In this document: positions 25,091-37,164 of the stretch, piece after piece
Layout of the letters: each line of letters opens with the position of its first letter
How positions within the stretch are numbered: position 1 is the first letter of the stretch
Source: Paramacrobiotus metropolitanus
Taxonomy: Eukaryota; Tardigrada; Eutardigrada; Parachela; Macrobiotidae
Assembly: GCF_019649055.1 (NCBI RefSeq)
Contig: NW_026570226.1
Location: 1-64,000, forward strand
Reading direction: 5' to 3'
DNA length: 64,000 nucleotides
Position numbers and translations under genes: made by a program
Notes under the pieces: model-generated
Seen by the model: only the letters and a program-made list of their open reading frames with translations
Told to the model about the DNA's origin: nothing
The model's database searches: none

Positions 25091-27862
25091 CTACATCGGT
25101 CGGCCCCGACCACGTCCAGGCAAAACATCAGGAGCCTGATATTCATTAGCACCCTTGGAGTGTTTGATCAATTCATCCACGGACAAAATCTGACAACAGG
25201 CTTCCGATGCCGCTGTCAGTGCATTAATTTTCACCAGGGATGGCTCCCAAATACAGGCTGCGTAATTATCCGCGATGCCGTCGGTAAAAACGTTGATCCC
25301 ATACCACTTCGCTCCTAGAACAATCGGTACATGTTCTAATGCAAGTATGCAAGCTACTCTAGTAACCTGCTTCATACTATAGCCTACGAGTACTATTATA
25401 TCCTGTTTTCCGCCACAATCACGAAATGATCGTGTATTTGTAGAAACACAATAAAAGTTCGGCTGACACCGTACAGCTGAACTCTCACCTTGGGCGTGCT
25501 TCTGGCGTAATTCATTGAGGATGTTTGTGGAATCAAAGCCAGCATTGTCGCACAGTTGCCGTGGGACGCATTCCAGTGCGCGGGCATACGCACTGATGAT
25601 CAGCTGCTGTTTGCCCGGAATGGTGCGGGCATAATCTCGCAAAAATTTGCTCAGCTCCATCTCGATGGCTCCGCCACCCGCTACTACACTGTCATGCTTC
25701 AGAGCCCGACGAACGATCATAATGGCATCATGCAGCGATCGTTCCATCTCGTCGATAAACTGCTCCGCGCCACCTCGCAAAACGAGCGTACAGGCCTTAG
25801 CCAGTGGGCATTCCGTAAAGAAATTGAACCTGTGAAAGAAAACAGTTAAGGAAACAGTGAAGACCGACATGACAATAAAAACTGTCTAACTTAAGAAACA
25901 AGGAAGAACAAACTGGTGCAACACCACCTACCGTTCGCCACCAACTTGGCGCTCTTCAAAATCTCCACACGTCCCCAGTTCGTTCTTTGATAAGTTCTGG
26001 ACGGACGTCTGGATGGATCCACCGCATGCCTTCTGGACACGTTTGAGATCTTCTTGAGGGATACGTCCAGCACAGAACATATCACGATCGGCAAACCACT
26101 GAGTTGCCACATCACCGATCGGCAGTTTAGACAGAACCACTTTAGCGCCGCTATCGTGGATGGCTTGCAGCTTGTTGTATAAGATTTGCCATTCGGCATC
26201 AACAATTTTTTGATATTCCTAAAATTAAAAATTCCTGATTATTCTATACAAGATTTTAACAGAACAGAAGATCTTGGTTGTAATCTTACATCGACATCCT
26301 CCACGCGGACTTCGGCATTATCCTTTTCCGCTTTAAGTTCCAGTTCAATGTTCAATATGGCTATCAATGCATTCTTAAAATGCTTCGGTTGCATTTCAAA
26401 TCCAGCATATGAAAAAGCCTTCTTAAAAGCAACACCCGCCACGAGAATCGAATCCTGCAACAAATTATAGATAATACAATTACATAAAAGTTCAAGAATA
26501 ATAAGAGAAAAGATAAACAGTGAAACTGAAGTGGCAGCTCAACTAAATACTGTTTTTGGACTAAAAAACGTATCCATAATAAAAACCTGTGATAAATTTC
26601 TTCTAGTTTCATTGCAGATTTTGCAAACTCGATGTAAAACCGTTGTGCTACTAACTAAAATTATAATCAACGGAAAAAATTAAAAAGCACCATACCTCCA
26701 GTCCACCACCGGTGATTTTCTTTATACCGATCATATCCAATGGCAGTAAATCACCAAGTAGCATTACGGCATCTACAGCCATTTTCGCAAAAAACTCTCG
26801 GTTCGCACACAGCAGTTTTGAGCTGAGAGTCGTCTGGGCGCAACGTTCCAGAATTGCTCGTAATCCGGCTGGATCATCTTTTTTTATTTTCACTGATAAC
26901 TCTTTGACACGGTCAATAGCCTAAAAATCGACAGTCTACATGAGGTTTTCCAAAATATTGTGCATTAATATTATTCCCACACATATTTTCACAGTAAACT
27001 AAATGTGACTTATTCTGCAATAAAGATTATGCGTCACCGAAAATGAAGGGGCTCAAATGATTAACAGTACCATTTCCGTTGCCTTCCGGAAACCTTTGAT
27101 TATCACTTGTGGATGTACTCCTTCTTCGATAAAAGGCTTGACTTGTTTTAGAAATTCTGCAGTAAGCAAAACCACTGTCGTGGTCCCATCACCAACCTAC
27201 AAGAGGAGAAATTAACAACAACGGTATAACCACACAGCAAGACTACTGCATTAATCCCTTCATCAGGGAGAGACCAATGTTGTCACATGTCGAAGAAATA
27301 GAATTACGATATTATTTTAAGTATTAAACTTTCCGACGAAAACTTACTTATAGTTAGGTGGCATACATTTCTACAAAAACCACTAGAAAATAAGATCAAG
27401 GTGTCCCCTCAGAAAACCACACAGAGGGAAGTCACAAAGATAAAGAAGCATAAAAATGAAGACAGTAAAGTTTAAACTGTACAGTACACGGCTTTAACAA
27501 CCATATGACTTACTTCAGCATCCTGGCTCTTCGCGATATCCACCAGCATTTTTCCAGCCGGATGAACCACATCCAGTAGTTTCATGATGGTTGCTCCGTC
27601 GTTGGATACGGTTACCTTGGCGTTACCCTCGACAATCATCTTGTCCATACCGCGAGGACCCAACGTGGACCTCACAGCGTCGGCGACGATCTGACAGGCA
27701 TTGATATTACTGATCACCAACTGTTTACCCCGGAAATCATTTTCCGGGTTGGAAAACGCCAGGATGATGGGTGGAGCGGGAGGCTGTATATTCAGAAAGT
27801 TTGAAACGAGGCAAAAGGAGACTGCCACAGTGTCGCCAATTTGGGAGTCTGCTCCTTACCAT
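25091..27862 (-). CDS. CCT7: T-complex protein 1 subunit eta (CCT7)
   Basis: Eight minus-strand exons join in phase to 546 residues (human 543): 27862-27860, 27783-27514, 27196-27071, 26920-26696, 26454-26290, 26218-25932, 25829-25489 and 25314-25091. The first exon contributes only the ATG, followed at once by a GTAAGG donor; exon 2 opens [16 protein letters not shown], matching the short CCT7 N-terminus. Group II chaperonin motifs are intact: [25 protein letters not shown] (nucleotide binding), and [11 protein letters not shown] in the equatorial domain. The C-terminus is the eta-type GRGRGRPM. The protein is one of eight subunits of the cytosolic ring that folds actin and tubulin. It is divergently arranged with ERCC4, with 602 bp between the start codons. 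Confidence 0.96.
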
Positions 27863-28464
27863 TGTGAAGTTCCGATGTTCTTTGACAAAGCTGCCCTAGA
27901 CCCGGAAAGTAGCGACTGTAGATCGCTGGCGCACGAACAGGAATTAAGTAACAGTCCAAAGCTGCCTTAAACCAGAACTGTTGTTAATCTCTATTTTTAA
28001 ATGGGAATACAGCATACACTTAAAATTTAAAACAGCAACCGAAAACGGATAACAATCGAAAGACAAACTTATAAATCATGCAAGTTTTTCGATTCTGCAA
28101 GCGCATCAAGTGTTGCCAATCACGGTAAAGGGGGAGTACAGTAGCAGCAGCATTTGCGTTTGTATTAAATGTACACAGACCGAGCGTTCGTACTATAGAA
28201 AGCCGACAGTTAGAAACATGGCGTGATCGGTTGTGTCATCTGTACAAAATCAGCGCGCAGCCAAGCATGTTTATTCGTTTTGTCGGTTCTGAAACGCTTT
28301 TCTGTCAAATTGTTGGTTATTTTATAGTGTTTTGAACTATTTTTTTAAATCTTTTCGAAATTTGCTTATCTTTTAGTTCTGGTGGCTGCTTATTATTTTG
28401 GCACTTTTAGGCCTGCCTTCGAGGGCGTTCATGAACGCTGAAGAGGAGCTGGTAAACGCTGAAC
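27863..28464. promoter_or_regulatory. Shared divergent promoter region of CCT7 and ERCC4
   Basis: The start codons of CCT7 (-) and ERCC4 (+) are 602 bp apart with no other gene between them, so both promoters and 5' UTRs must lie here. No TATA box is obvious at a suitable place for either gene, as expected for housekeeping genes. An out-of-frame ATG at 28431 precedes the ERCC4 start and could act as a small upstream ORF. Confidence 0.5.
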
Positions 28465-31400
28465 ATGGCATCGGTGGCCGAGAACGAAAACGTTTTGCTT
28501 GATTATGAAAAACAGATTTTCTTGGACTGTTTTCACGAAGATGGCCTGCTTGTTATGGCGAAAGGACTTGGACTGGAGCGAATCTTTCTTAGCTTCCTTA
28601 GAATTTATTGTGATCCAGGACAGCTAGTTCTAGTATTGAACGTCAGCTCCGCCGAGGAAGAATATTTTATAAATGAATTAAGGCGAATGAACGTGTCGCC
28701 GTTGCCTAAAAGCATCAACAATGAAATCGCGGTAAATGCACGGTAAGTCACATTTTGATTTGTTGTTTAATTTACAATAACAATTATTGAGTAACCTACA
28801 TTTATTATAATTATCAAGTTCTCTTGTGGGTTATTGGCATCGAAATTGTATGGTGCTCTTAATTTAATAATTGCGCACTGCTAAGCTTTAATTTTCTGGG
28901 TGTCCTTTTTTTGATTTTTGTTGACGACGGAATGAAGAACAGCTTTGTATAACATTTTTTTCCAGATATTCCACATATTTGCAAGGAGGGGCATTGTTCG
29001 TTAGCTCCAGAATCCTTGTCGTGGATTTCCTGACTGACAGAGTACCAGCAGCTCATGTTTCGGGGATACTGATCAACCGCGCGCACAAGGTTAACGAATC
29101 GTCACAAGAAGCGTTTATTCTTCGATTGTATCGTCAGAAAAATACGAAAGGTTTCATCAAAGCCTTTACGGACACGCCTAACGCTTTTACTCAGGGATTT
29201 GGTCGGGTTGAGCGCGTCATGAAGAATTTGTTTGTGCGGAAATTGCACATCTGGCCGCGTTTCGAAGCCAGCGTTCTGGACACGCTGGATAAACACAAAC
29301 CGGAAGTTATTGAATTACAGCTGAAGATGAACGCTAGAATGCGTGACATTCAAATGGCAGTTTTGGATTTAATATCCGTATGTGTTAAGGAAGTTCGGCG
29401 ATGCAATCCGACTTTGGACACCGAAGAAATTACGGTGGAAAATGCTATTAGTCGATCGTTTGAAAAAGTGATTGGATTGTATCTGGATCCTGTGTGGCAC
29501 CATCTGTCGCAGAAAAACAGACAGTTAATAGCCGACCTTAAAGTTTTTCGCACTTTATTAATGTGAGTGTTCCGAACTTTCGATATCCGTAAAGCAGAGT
29601 CAACCTAAATAAATAAAAATCATCCTAATTAAAAATAAACTAGACTTGCAACTGTAACCTAATTAAGTAAAACTTTTGGGAAAAAAGTGGTTATCTGAGC
29701 TATGGGTATCCAACATAGTGACTGTAATTATATTGGTAAACTGTCGAATTTAATTTTGTTTTCTGTGTTTCATTAGGTATTTGACATCATATGACTGTCT
29801 GACATTTTACAACCTTGTTGCCGGTCTCCGCAATCGTTCTTCCCCACAAAACTGTGCCTCGTCTTGGATATTCCTTGAGCCAGCAGAAAAACTGTTCATC
29901 CTGTCACAAGAGCGCGTATTTGGACAGCCACAAGAATCAAAAGAAATTTCCATGGATGTGGTTGAAAAGAATTCTAAATGGCAGGCCCTGCAGGATGTCA
30001 TGACCGAAATTAAAATTCAGAATCAGCAACTTTTTGATTCTGAACTGGGCCCTGGCCGAACATTGATACTGGCTGCAGACGAACGGTGTTGTAGCCAACT
30101 TAGAATACTACTGAAAGAGGGCTATGAAGCCCTGATTAACACTATTCTGGATAGAAGTACGCTATCCGGGAAGGTTGGTCTGAAGGGATCTACCAAAGCA
30201 AACAAAAAGAGAACAGCTGAGAAGGAGGATGATCAGGTCACGCTGACACAAATGATGAAGAGAACTCGGAAAAAGGGCGAAGAAACTGAGCCAGTCGAAC
30301 CACTGAGCGTTGGCGACCAGTGGGATTTGCAGACGGAAATGGTGTTATGGAGCGATGTGATTGAATACGAGACTCTAAGCCCGTCTGCTGTAGTTTTCCA
30401 TCCTTTATTTTCATCAAATGAAAAAGCCTTCGAAATTGTCCGCGTCATGCTGAGATTTCTTCCTCGGTACATTGTTTTGTACGATCTGGACATGACGGTA
30501 GTACGGCAGATTGAAGTTCACAAAGCCACACACCCGTCTTTGCCGCTGCGGGTGTACTTTGTCATGTACGCGGATTCGGTCGAAGAACAGCGATATTTGA
30601 CCACGTTGCGCATTGAGAAGCAGGCTTTTGAACATTTAATTCGGGAGAAGGGTACGATGGCGTTGCCGGAAGATATGACTGCGGATTTGTACCGGGATGT
30701 GGCATTCGCGGTGCAATTGAATACCCGCCAAGGAGGATTGGTCAGTCCCGCCCAAATGGAACAACCCCGAGTGATTGTAGACATGAGGGAGTTTGGTAGT
30801 GAATTACCGTCGCTACTCCACCGCAGAGGGATTGATATTCATCCTGTAACACTCGAAGTGGGAGATTATGTTCTGACGCCGGATATCTGTGTTGAAAGAA
30901 AATCCGTTAATGACTTGATTGGATCTCTTAATAGCGGAAGGCTGTATTCTCAAGCTACACAGTTGACGAGATTTTATAGGTGCCCAGTGCTGTTAATCGA
31001 GTTCGATCAGAACAAATCTTTTAGCCTAAATGGAAATTACGCGAAGGAGACCACGCTGAAGGATGTCTCCAATAAGTTAGTCTTACTGACGCTGCACTTT
31101 CCCAAACTGCGAATACTATGGTGTTCCAGTCCATATGCCACGGCGGAACTGTTCCAGGAGATTAAGTTGGGTCGTACAGAACCAGACCCTACAAAGGCGG
31201 TCACAGTTTCATCGGAGCAGGAAGCAACGGCGGCGTTTGAAAAGTACAATCTGGGACCGCAGGAGATGTTACTGAAGATGCCTGGAGTTACGCAGAAGAA
31301 TTACTTGGGCATCATGAATCGAGTGGACAGTATTGCGGCCTTGTGCAAATTAACAGAACCCGAACTTAAAGACATTTTGGGAAGTGCTTCCGATGCAGAG

Positions 31401-31502
31401 AAGTTACATGGATTTTTACACATGGAGTACGAGGAAAAGCATGATGAAAGCAATCAAAGAAACAAGCCCAAAACAAAATATAGATTTGGAAAGAGATTGT
31501 AA
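28465..31502 (+). CDS. ERCC4: DNA repair endonuclease XPF
   Basis: Three exons (28465-28742, 28966-29562, 29777-31502) join in phase to 866 residues (human 916). The N-terminal half is the inactive SF2 helicase-like domain (YEKQIFLDCF...LVLVLN..SAEEEYFINELRR; TGG-like LQGGALFVSSRILVVDFLTDR; RNLFVRKLHIWPRF). A linker contains the conserved LTQMM island. The ERCC4 nuclease domain (about 620-700) has VDMREFGSELPSLLHRRGI and the GD...ERKSVNDLIGSL metal-binding core, with ERK at about 664-666. Tandem helix-hairpin-helix motifs follow at about 780-845 (GPQEMLLKMPGV). XPF pairs with ERCC1 through the HhH region to cut 5' of lesions in nucleotide excision repair and crosslink repair. Start 28465 is the in-frame ATG giving MASVAENENVLLDYE. 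Nothing suggests loss of activity. Confidence 0.96.
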
Positions 31503-32778
31503 CTTCAGATTGACAGTTAGAGAAAGTGACTTCTGTATATGATTTACTAACATCTGGTTAGTGCGGCGCATTATGAATCGTTATGGCATGGAATGGTTGT
31601 GGTTTTTTTTACGAAGCTGAAAGCAGTCTATGGTTCCCTGTCTATCCTCTAATTTTTCTGTGATAAAAAGTCTTCGTGTTAATAAGCATACTTCTCGGCG
31701 TCTGCAAAAATGAAGCTTGCAGTGTACATAAGACATCCATTTTTGTAGCAGTTTTACCCTCATTAACTGGATTGCGGCGGCTCTGAATCGCTGCAGAGCA
31801 GCCAACGTTTGCATTCCAAATGCCGCTGCCGTCTGGCACAGAAAGACGTCGTTGGTCTGCTGCTTGAAAAAGACTTGCGAAACAAAACGTGCGCCATCGC
31901 ATACAATAACAATAGGGAAACGGGGTACATGTGGACTGCTCTTCCACTTGCGCTCTACACTCAGACCATATGCGTTTTGACCAGTCCGAGCGACTTTGCC
32001 CTCTCCTGTGTCTTTTGACAGGGAGCAGGGAGCGCAGCAGACGACCAGGACCTACATGTTCAAAAAGGCGATTTGGACCGGGCTGCAGAGCGTTGCAGAG
32101 GACGGTCTGCAGACCAGACGGGGTCTGACTCAGACCGCTTGCCATTTTTATTGCCTCTGCAATGCAAACTATCCCTGATTTGTAGCGATTTGAGAGCCGC
32201 CGCAATCCAGTTATTGTTGGTTTTGTATTCCAGCTCCAACTCCCAAGGCAACACCAACTTTCGCAGGGACTCGAAAGAGTCAAGCATGGTTCAACTTCGT
32301 TTTCGGTCTCCGATGCCCATCTCGTAAATGCGCAGCTGATGTTGACCACTGGTCAGTACCGCACACCAGCTATTTTAATTTTTAGGATGCTGCTGCTAAC
32401 GTAAGAACATCGCTCCGCAGTCCGCATTACAGAGGCCAGAGAGTTTTATTCAGCTATTTGCAGCCCTCTCCCGAAATGCGGTTGCTCAATGAGCAACAAA
32501 GCTGCTTATTAATGCTAGCAGCGTAGTTACATCAGATATATAGCAGCGTAGTTTAAAAAGCCTTGGTACTAGTATTACAGAGCAATACAAAACTGATTGT
32601 GAGTAAAGCAGTTTTGACCATAAAGCAAGTTATAAAACTCATAAAAGTAATAAGGAAATAGTTGACAACTTGACATATGGATGTTTTTGAAACAAAAATT
32701 TTTGGACGCTGTGGATGCCTTTCTGAATATTTGAACCATTAGCCAAATACGACTGGTTTACAAGATTTTTATGGTGAA
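31503..32778. other. Intergenic region with a degenerate inverted-repeat element
   Basis: Between the ERCC4 stop and the acyl-CoA dehydrogenase start. A perfect 20-bp inverted repeat, AACTGGATTGCGGCGGCTCT, lies at 31765-31784 and, inverted, at 32193-32212. Similarity continues inward with mismatches to a GTTTGCATT/AATGCAAAC pair (31807-31815 and 32161-32169), so the arms are at least 50 bp and the unit spans 448 bp. A minus-strand frame of 235 codons (31642-32349) covers it without any recognised family. It is probably a non-autonomous or decayed DNA transposon. Confidence 0.5.
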
Positions 32779-35700
32779 ATGGCAATGGCTTCTAGGCTTT
32801 TGTCTCAGTTGAAAATTCCTTTTTATTCTTCCCGTTTACTGACTGGGAGTCAGCCCTGCAGACGTAATGCCTTCCCAGTTAAAACCTGCACACCTGTGCG
32901 ACTTATTTCCGCAACTTCGTTTCGACACTCAAATCCGATCCAGCAAACCGTATCCGACGATAATAGCGGGCCGAGCGAAGGGAAACGAGATGTTATTTTT
33001 ACCAAACAGCACGATGAAATTCGGGAACTCGTGAAAAAGGTATGTGGCACAAAGTGCCACACTGCCACAGACATACTAACTACTACAGTGCTTAGTTGGC
33101 TGTTTTGTGGCTACTGTCTCGTCTTTTTGTAAGTTTGTGAGATGTGCACTACGCGGGTGACGGAGAGACGAGTACGATAGGGATAATACCGTAATATCAA
33201 TCCTACCGACCTGACTCAACGACAGAGAATGAGCTGATAATTTCAATGTGGCATAGCCAAGAAATATGTGTAAGCTGCAAACTACGCGAAGTGAGAATCT
33301 CACACTGCATTCCGACGATATATTTTAATAGAAAGCAATCTGAAGACTACGAATGCGGTTCCGAATACGAATCCCCGCCTCTTTTGCCTACGTCATAGCC
33401 CTATTCGTTTCGTAAACCTTCCGTAAAGCACGAAATTTAAGCTTTGAATCGTAGCATGTCTCCGGATAGCTGTCGATTCTGCCTGTCTTGATGGAATTCC
33501 GTTTGCTTTGGATTTTAAGTAGAGAAAACATTCCTCTTTTTTATGAGCTTAAAAAGTTTTTGAAAACTCTTTTCACAATTTAAAAACAAATTTTTAATTG
33601 ACATGAGGTATCGCAACTGAAATTACGTTTAAAAATGCAACTTGTACGAGTCGTACAGGCATACGCATCGAGCTCTACCGACCAATCGGAAAATTTTAAA
33701 AGCAGTTGGATCGAGTGCAGCTAGTTAGCTTGCAGTCGCCGACTTGGGCGGTTGATCCCTTCCGGTCTGAAGCAGTTTTTACCTGACCACTTCGGCCGCG
33801 CTACGTTTCGGGCACTTGTTATCACTTCGGCAACATACAATTCGCTTTGCTCACTTCGGTCCGCACTCTTTTCGGCCACGGTTATTTTGGCTACATGACA
33901 TTCTGGCTTCTATTTTTCTTGTGTCAAGTTGTTACTTAGTGTTTGTTGTAAATTGTAAGCTGCTTGCTTACAATTTACAAGAAAACCCGGGTCCCCGAGG
34001 ACGCCACAACAATACGGACCATACATGCACAGCTTGACCTGAGATTTTACAGTTTTTTGAAGAAAAGAAACTATTTGTTTTTGTCAGTTTTTTTACGTTT
34101 TTTAAATTTTTAAAGTATCTTTGGTTTCTTCGATCATACGTTTTCTTCTGTTACATTAATTTTTTGAATTATGAGAGGGTGATGGTGAGCTGAAGCTGCA
34201 AGTGAACGTGGGGTAATTTGTGTTCTGTTCCAACAAAGTTTGTTACTTTTTCTGAATCTGAACTGATACATGATCTGTTACAGTATCAGGTAGACACACC
34301 GCAACGCACCGCGTCATTACGCAACGCGTCAATACACTTAGGTAATAGATATTAGCTTTATTTGTTGGCTTCTTTTCTAATAAAAGTAAGTATTGATGAG
34401 ATTTTATGTAAACAGATAAAAGTTGGCAACAATGCGTCGACGCATTCATGTAATCTTCTTACTAGATTGCATGTCTGCAAATTTTTAATTATTAATAATT
34501 AAATTGGTAAAACTCAACTTAAATATAATGTGGTCGAATGGGAATGGTTGCCGAAATAATCAGCGTAACCGAAGTGTAGATGGCCGAAATCATCGGTACC
34601 TAACCGTTTCGACATCTGGTTCGGTCCGAATGCATAATCAGATCTCGGATGCGCTTACGAACACGATTTCTATCCGTGTTCGTATTCGGTTCCGCATTCG
34701 TAGTGCTCAGATTACTTTCTAATAGAAAAACTCCGACACTGCCAAAACTTCGAATGCGAACCAACTAATCGTCAAAATACTGCAACTCTCGGACTTATAT
34801 AGGCGCGAAGCGCCTCCGTGTAGAAACAACCAAAAGTAGATCCGAACACAAAAGAGAAACTGCGAGAAAGTACAAAAATATAGCCGTAAAGTACGAGTAC
34901 AGATATACAGAAGTACGTACTACGCTGCTACTGTACACCATATTCCGTCACGGGTGCGATTTTTTGTTGGTTAGCGTTTTTTCGCTCTTTTACTTTATAG
35001 CACGTATTTCGGTTCGAGAAACAGCTTTTTCTGTTATGTATCTACCGTTTATATGTGCACACATTAGTCTAACTGCAAGTAGATTTTAAACAATATTATT
35101 ATTATTAATTATTGTTTATTACCCTTGTGACGGTGTTGTTTCTAGCGTCATAGCTTCACATTTTTTGCAGCTAATCGATACTGATATTAACCCTTTCGTG
35201 GATGAGTGGGAAGAGATCGGACAGTTTCCGGCTCATCAGGTTTTCAAAAAATTCGGAGATGCTGGGCTACTTGGTTTAAATAGGCCGGAAGGTAAGTGAG
35301 AAAGTTCTGTTTAGGCTTTTAGCAATACTGTATTTTAATAATGTTGTTATTTCATTCTTGTACTGTTTGAGTGTTATTAAGTGTTATTATTAAATTTTTT
35401 AAGTTGGTTCACGTTTGTACCTACTGCTTTCAGAGTACGGTGGAATGGGATTGGACTTTTCTTACAACATGGCGATGGCTGAAGAATTAGGCCGTATCAA
35501 TTCCGGAGGAGTATCCAGCGCCTTTGGAGTTCATACAGACATGGCGACACCGGCATTTGCGAAGTGAGCGTCAAATTTTTGATGTGGTGGTTTCCAGCGG
35601 TTTGCGTACGTTGTTTTTATGTTTGCGATTTTGTACTCGTATATCTTGTCATTTTCAGTTTCAAAATTGTTTATGTAGAACTAGCTCTCCGGATTCAAAT

Positions 35701-37164
35701 CATGAGATAATTTAAAATAATATAATGGAGGTTTGAGTGAAAACTTCAAAATTCTCTCACAGATACGGCACGCATGAATTGAAGAAATCTTTTCTGGAGC
35801 CCGCTATTCGTGGTGATATGGTAGCTTGCGTCGGAGTAAGTGAAGTGGAAGCTGGATCTGATGTTGCAAGTTGGTATACTGTACATAAATTTTTTTGAAG
35901 AACGCTGTGTCTTTTGATTTCTGGTTTTTAATTTTTTATGGCTGCATTTGTAGATATCAAAACCTCTGCCGTGCGAAAAGGCGATGATTTTGTAATTAAC
36001 GGACACAAAATGTGGATTACAAATGGAGCACAAGCCGACTGGATTTGTTTGCTTTGCAACACGGAAAAAGATCAGCCGAAACATTTAAGCAAATCCTTGA
36101 TCATTGTTCCAAAAAAGACACCTGGTTCGTTTGCGCAGATACTTATACTAAAGATGTTTAATTACAGCGTAACTGAGTTTAATTTGAGTTTAATTTGCAG
36201 GAGTAACAGTGGCTAAAAAAATTCTTAAATTGGGAAATCGATCTTCTGATACTGCTCAGATATTTTTTGAAGACGTGAAAGTCCCACAGTCGCACCTACT
36301 GGGAGACCCGGGAATGGGATTCATTTATCAGATGGAGCAATTCCAGGAAGAACGGCTATGGAGCGCTGCTTCATGTTAGGAGAAATCTTGCAGAACCTCA
36401 AGTGTAATTAGCCCGAAAAAATTGTTTTTGGTGTTTCCAGGTTTATTAGCTATGGATCGCGTAATTCAGCATACGGCGGACTATTGTCGGGATCGGAAGG
36501 CTTTTGGTGTTCCTGTTTTGAGCAATCAGATCGTATACTTTACCCTTGCAGAACTGCAGAGCGAAGTTGAAGCATTGCGAGCTTTAGTGTATCGTGCAGT
36601 AGGTATGTGAAGACTCATGGTCAGTTTAGGATTTAATCCAGGTGGAATAGATAGATCCAGTAGATATCCAGGTGGAATGGGGTGTAGTAGTTGTCCGGTC
36701 ATAATATTTCATAAAAAGATAAATTCGTTATAAATTCAAAACTCTTTTAGTACTTTCTTCAAAAGAAAGATTCCTGATTTATGTATTTTTACATACAACC
36801 GTAAGACCGTTTTACGTACGACATTTGTAAATGATGTTATTACAATAAAAGCGTTTTTCAGCTGATGGTTTTGAATTTTGAAGAACGCACTAAATACATA
36901 TACTCGGTTTTAGCCAACTACCTGCAAGGAGATAATGTGACGCTTCTGGCCAGCATGTGCAAATTGAAAGCCGGTCGTTTAACTCGGATCGTTGGAGATA
37001 AATGTCTGCAGTTTTGGGGAGGAATGGGATACACGGAGGAGGTTCTCGTGAGTCGGTTCTATCGAGATACCCGAGCGCTCAGTATTGCTGGTGGCAGTGA
37101 TGAAATAATGCTCCAGATTATTGCCAAATCTATGGGAATCATACCAGAGAGAGTTAGGAAGTGA
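32779..37164 (+). CDS. Mitochondrial acyl-CoA dehydrogenase, LCAD/IVD catalytic type
   Basis: Eight exons join in phase to 474 residues: 32779-33039, 35171-35291, 35434-35563, 35763-35869, 35954-36124, 36201-36374, 36441-36598 and 36862-37164. The N-terminus is basic, rich in Ser, and free of acidic residues for about 50 residues: a likely mitochondrial transit peptide. FAD/substrate motifs are CVGVSEVEAGSDVANIKT and MWITNGAQADW; the C-terminal domain has YCRDRKAFGVPV and QFWGGMGYTEEVLVSRFYRD. In most ACADs the catalytic Glu is in a YEGT motif near the C-terminus; here that site reads SIAGGSDE. A Glu at about 314 (QEERLW) aligns with the helix-G catalytic Glu of LCAD and isovaleryl-CoA dehydrogenase. 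It should dehydrogenate acyl-CoAs and pass electrons to ETF. Chain-length preference cannot be read from sequence. Two donors (GTTGGT, GTTCGT) are weak but phase-consistent. Confidence 0.9.
33326..34725. mobile_element. TIR-bounded element in intron 1 of the acyl-CoA dehydrogenase
   Basis: About 46 bp at 33326-33371 matches, inverted, 34679-34725 with few mismatches: TAATAGAAAG.AATCTG followed by ACTACGAATGCGG..CCGAATACGA on both sides. The 1.4 kb between holds no frame above 75 codons, so it is non-autonomous. GC-richer runs with repeated TTCGG words lie around 33780-33900, and a perfect hairpin is at 33946-33980. The enclosing intron (33040-35170, 2.1 kb) is much longer than the gene's other introns, consistent with expansion by insertion. 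Confidence 0.6.
33946..33980. repeat. Perfect 15-bp hairpin with 5-nt loop
   Basis: TTGTAAATTGTAAGC at 33946-33960 is followed by TGCTT and the exact reverse complement at 33966-33980. It lies inside the TIR-bounded element in ACAD intron 1. It would form a strong stem-loop in the pre-mRNA. Confidence 0.6.

Noticed and set aside
28431-28464. Upstream ATG at 28431 as the ERCC4 start
   Set aside because: It is in a different frame from the XPF coding sequence; the in-frame ATG at 28465 gives the expected N-terminus.
31642-32349. 235-codon minus-strand frame
   Set aside because: It spans the inverted-repeat unit, is Cys/Trp/Arg-rich without family resemblance, and other frames in the same place are also open. 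Treated as part of the decayed element.
32771-32778. ATG at 32771 as the start of the acyl-CoA dehydrogenase
   Set aside because: It is in another frame; 32779 is in frame and begins a credible transit peptide.
36599-36605. GTATGT donor at 36603 for ACAD exon 7
   Set aside because: It gives phase 1 and then a stop within a few codons in exon 8; the GTAGGT donor at 36599 keeps the frame open.
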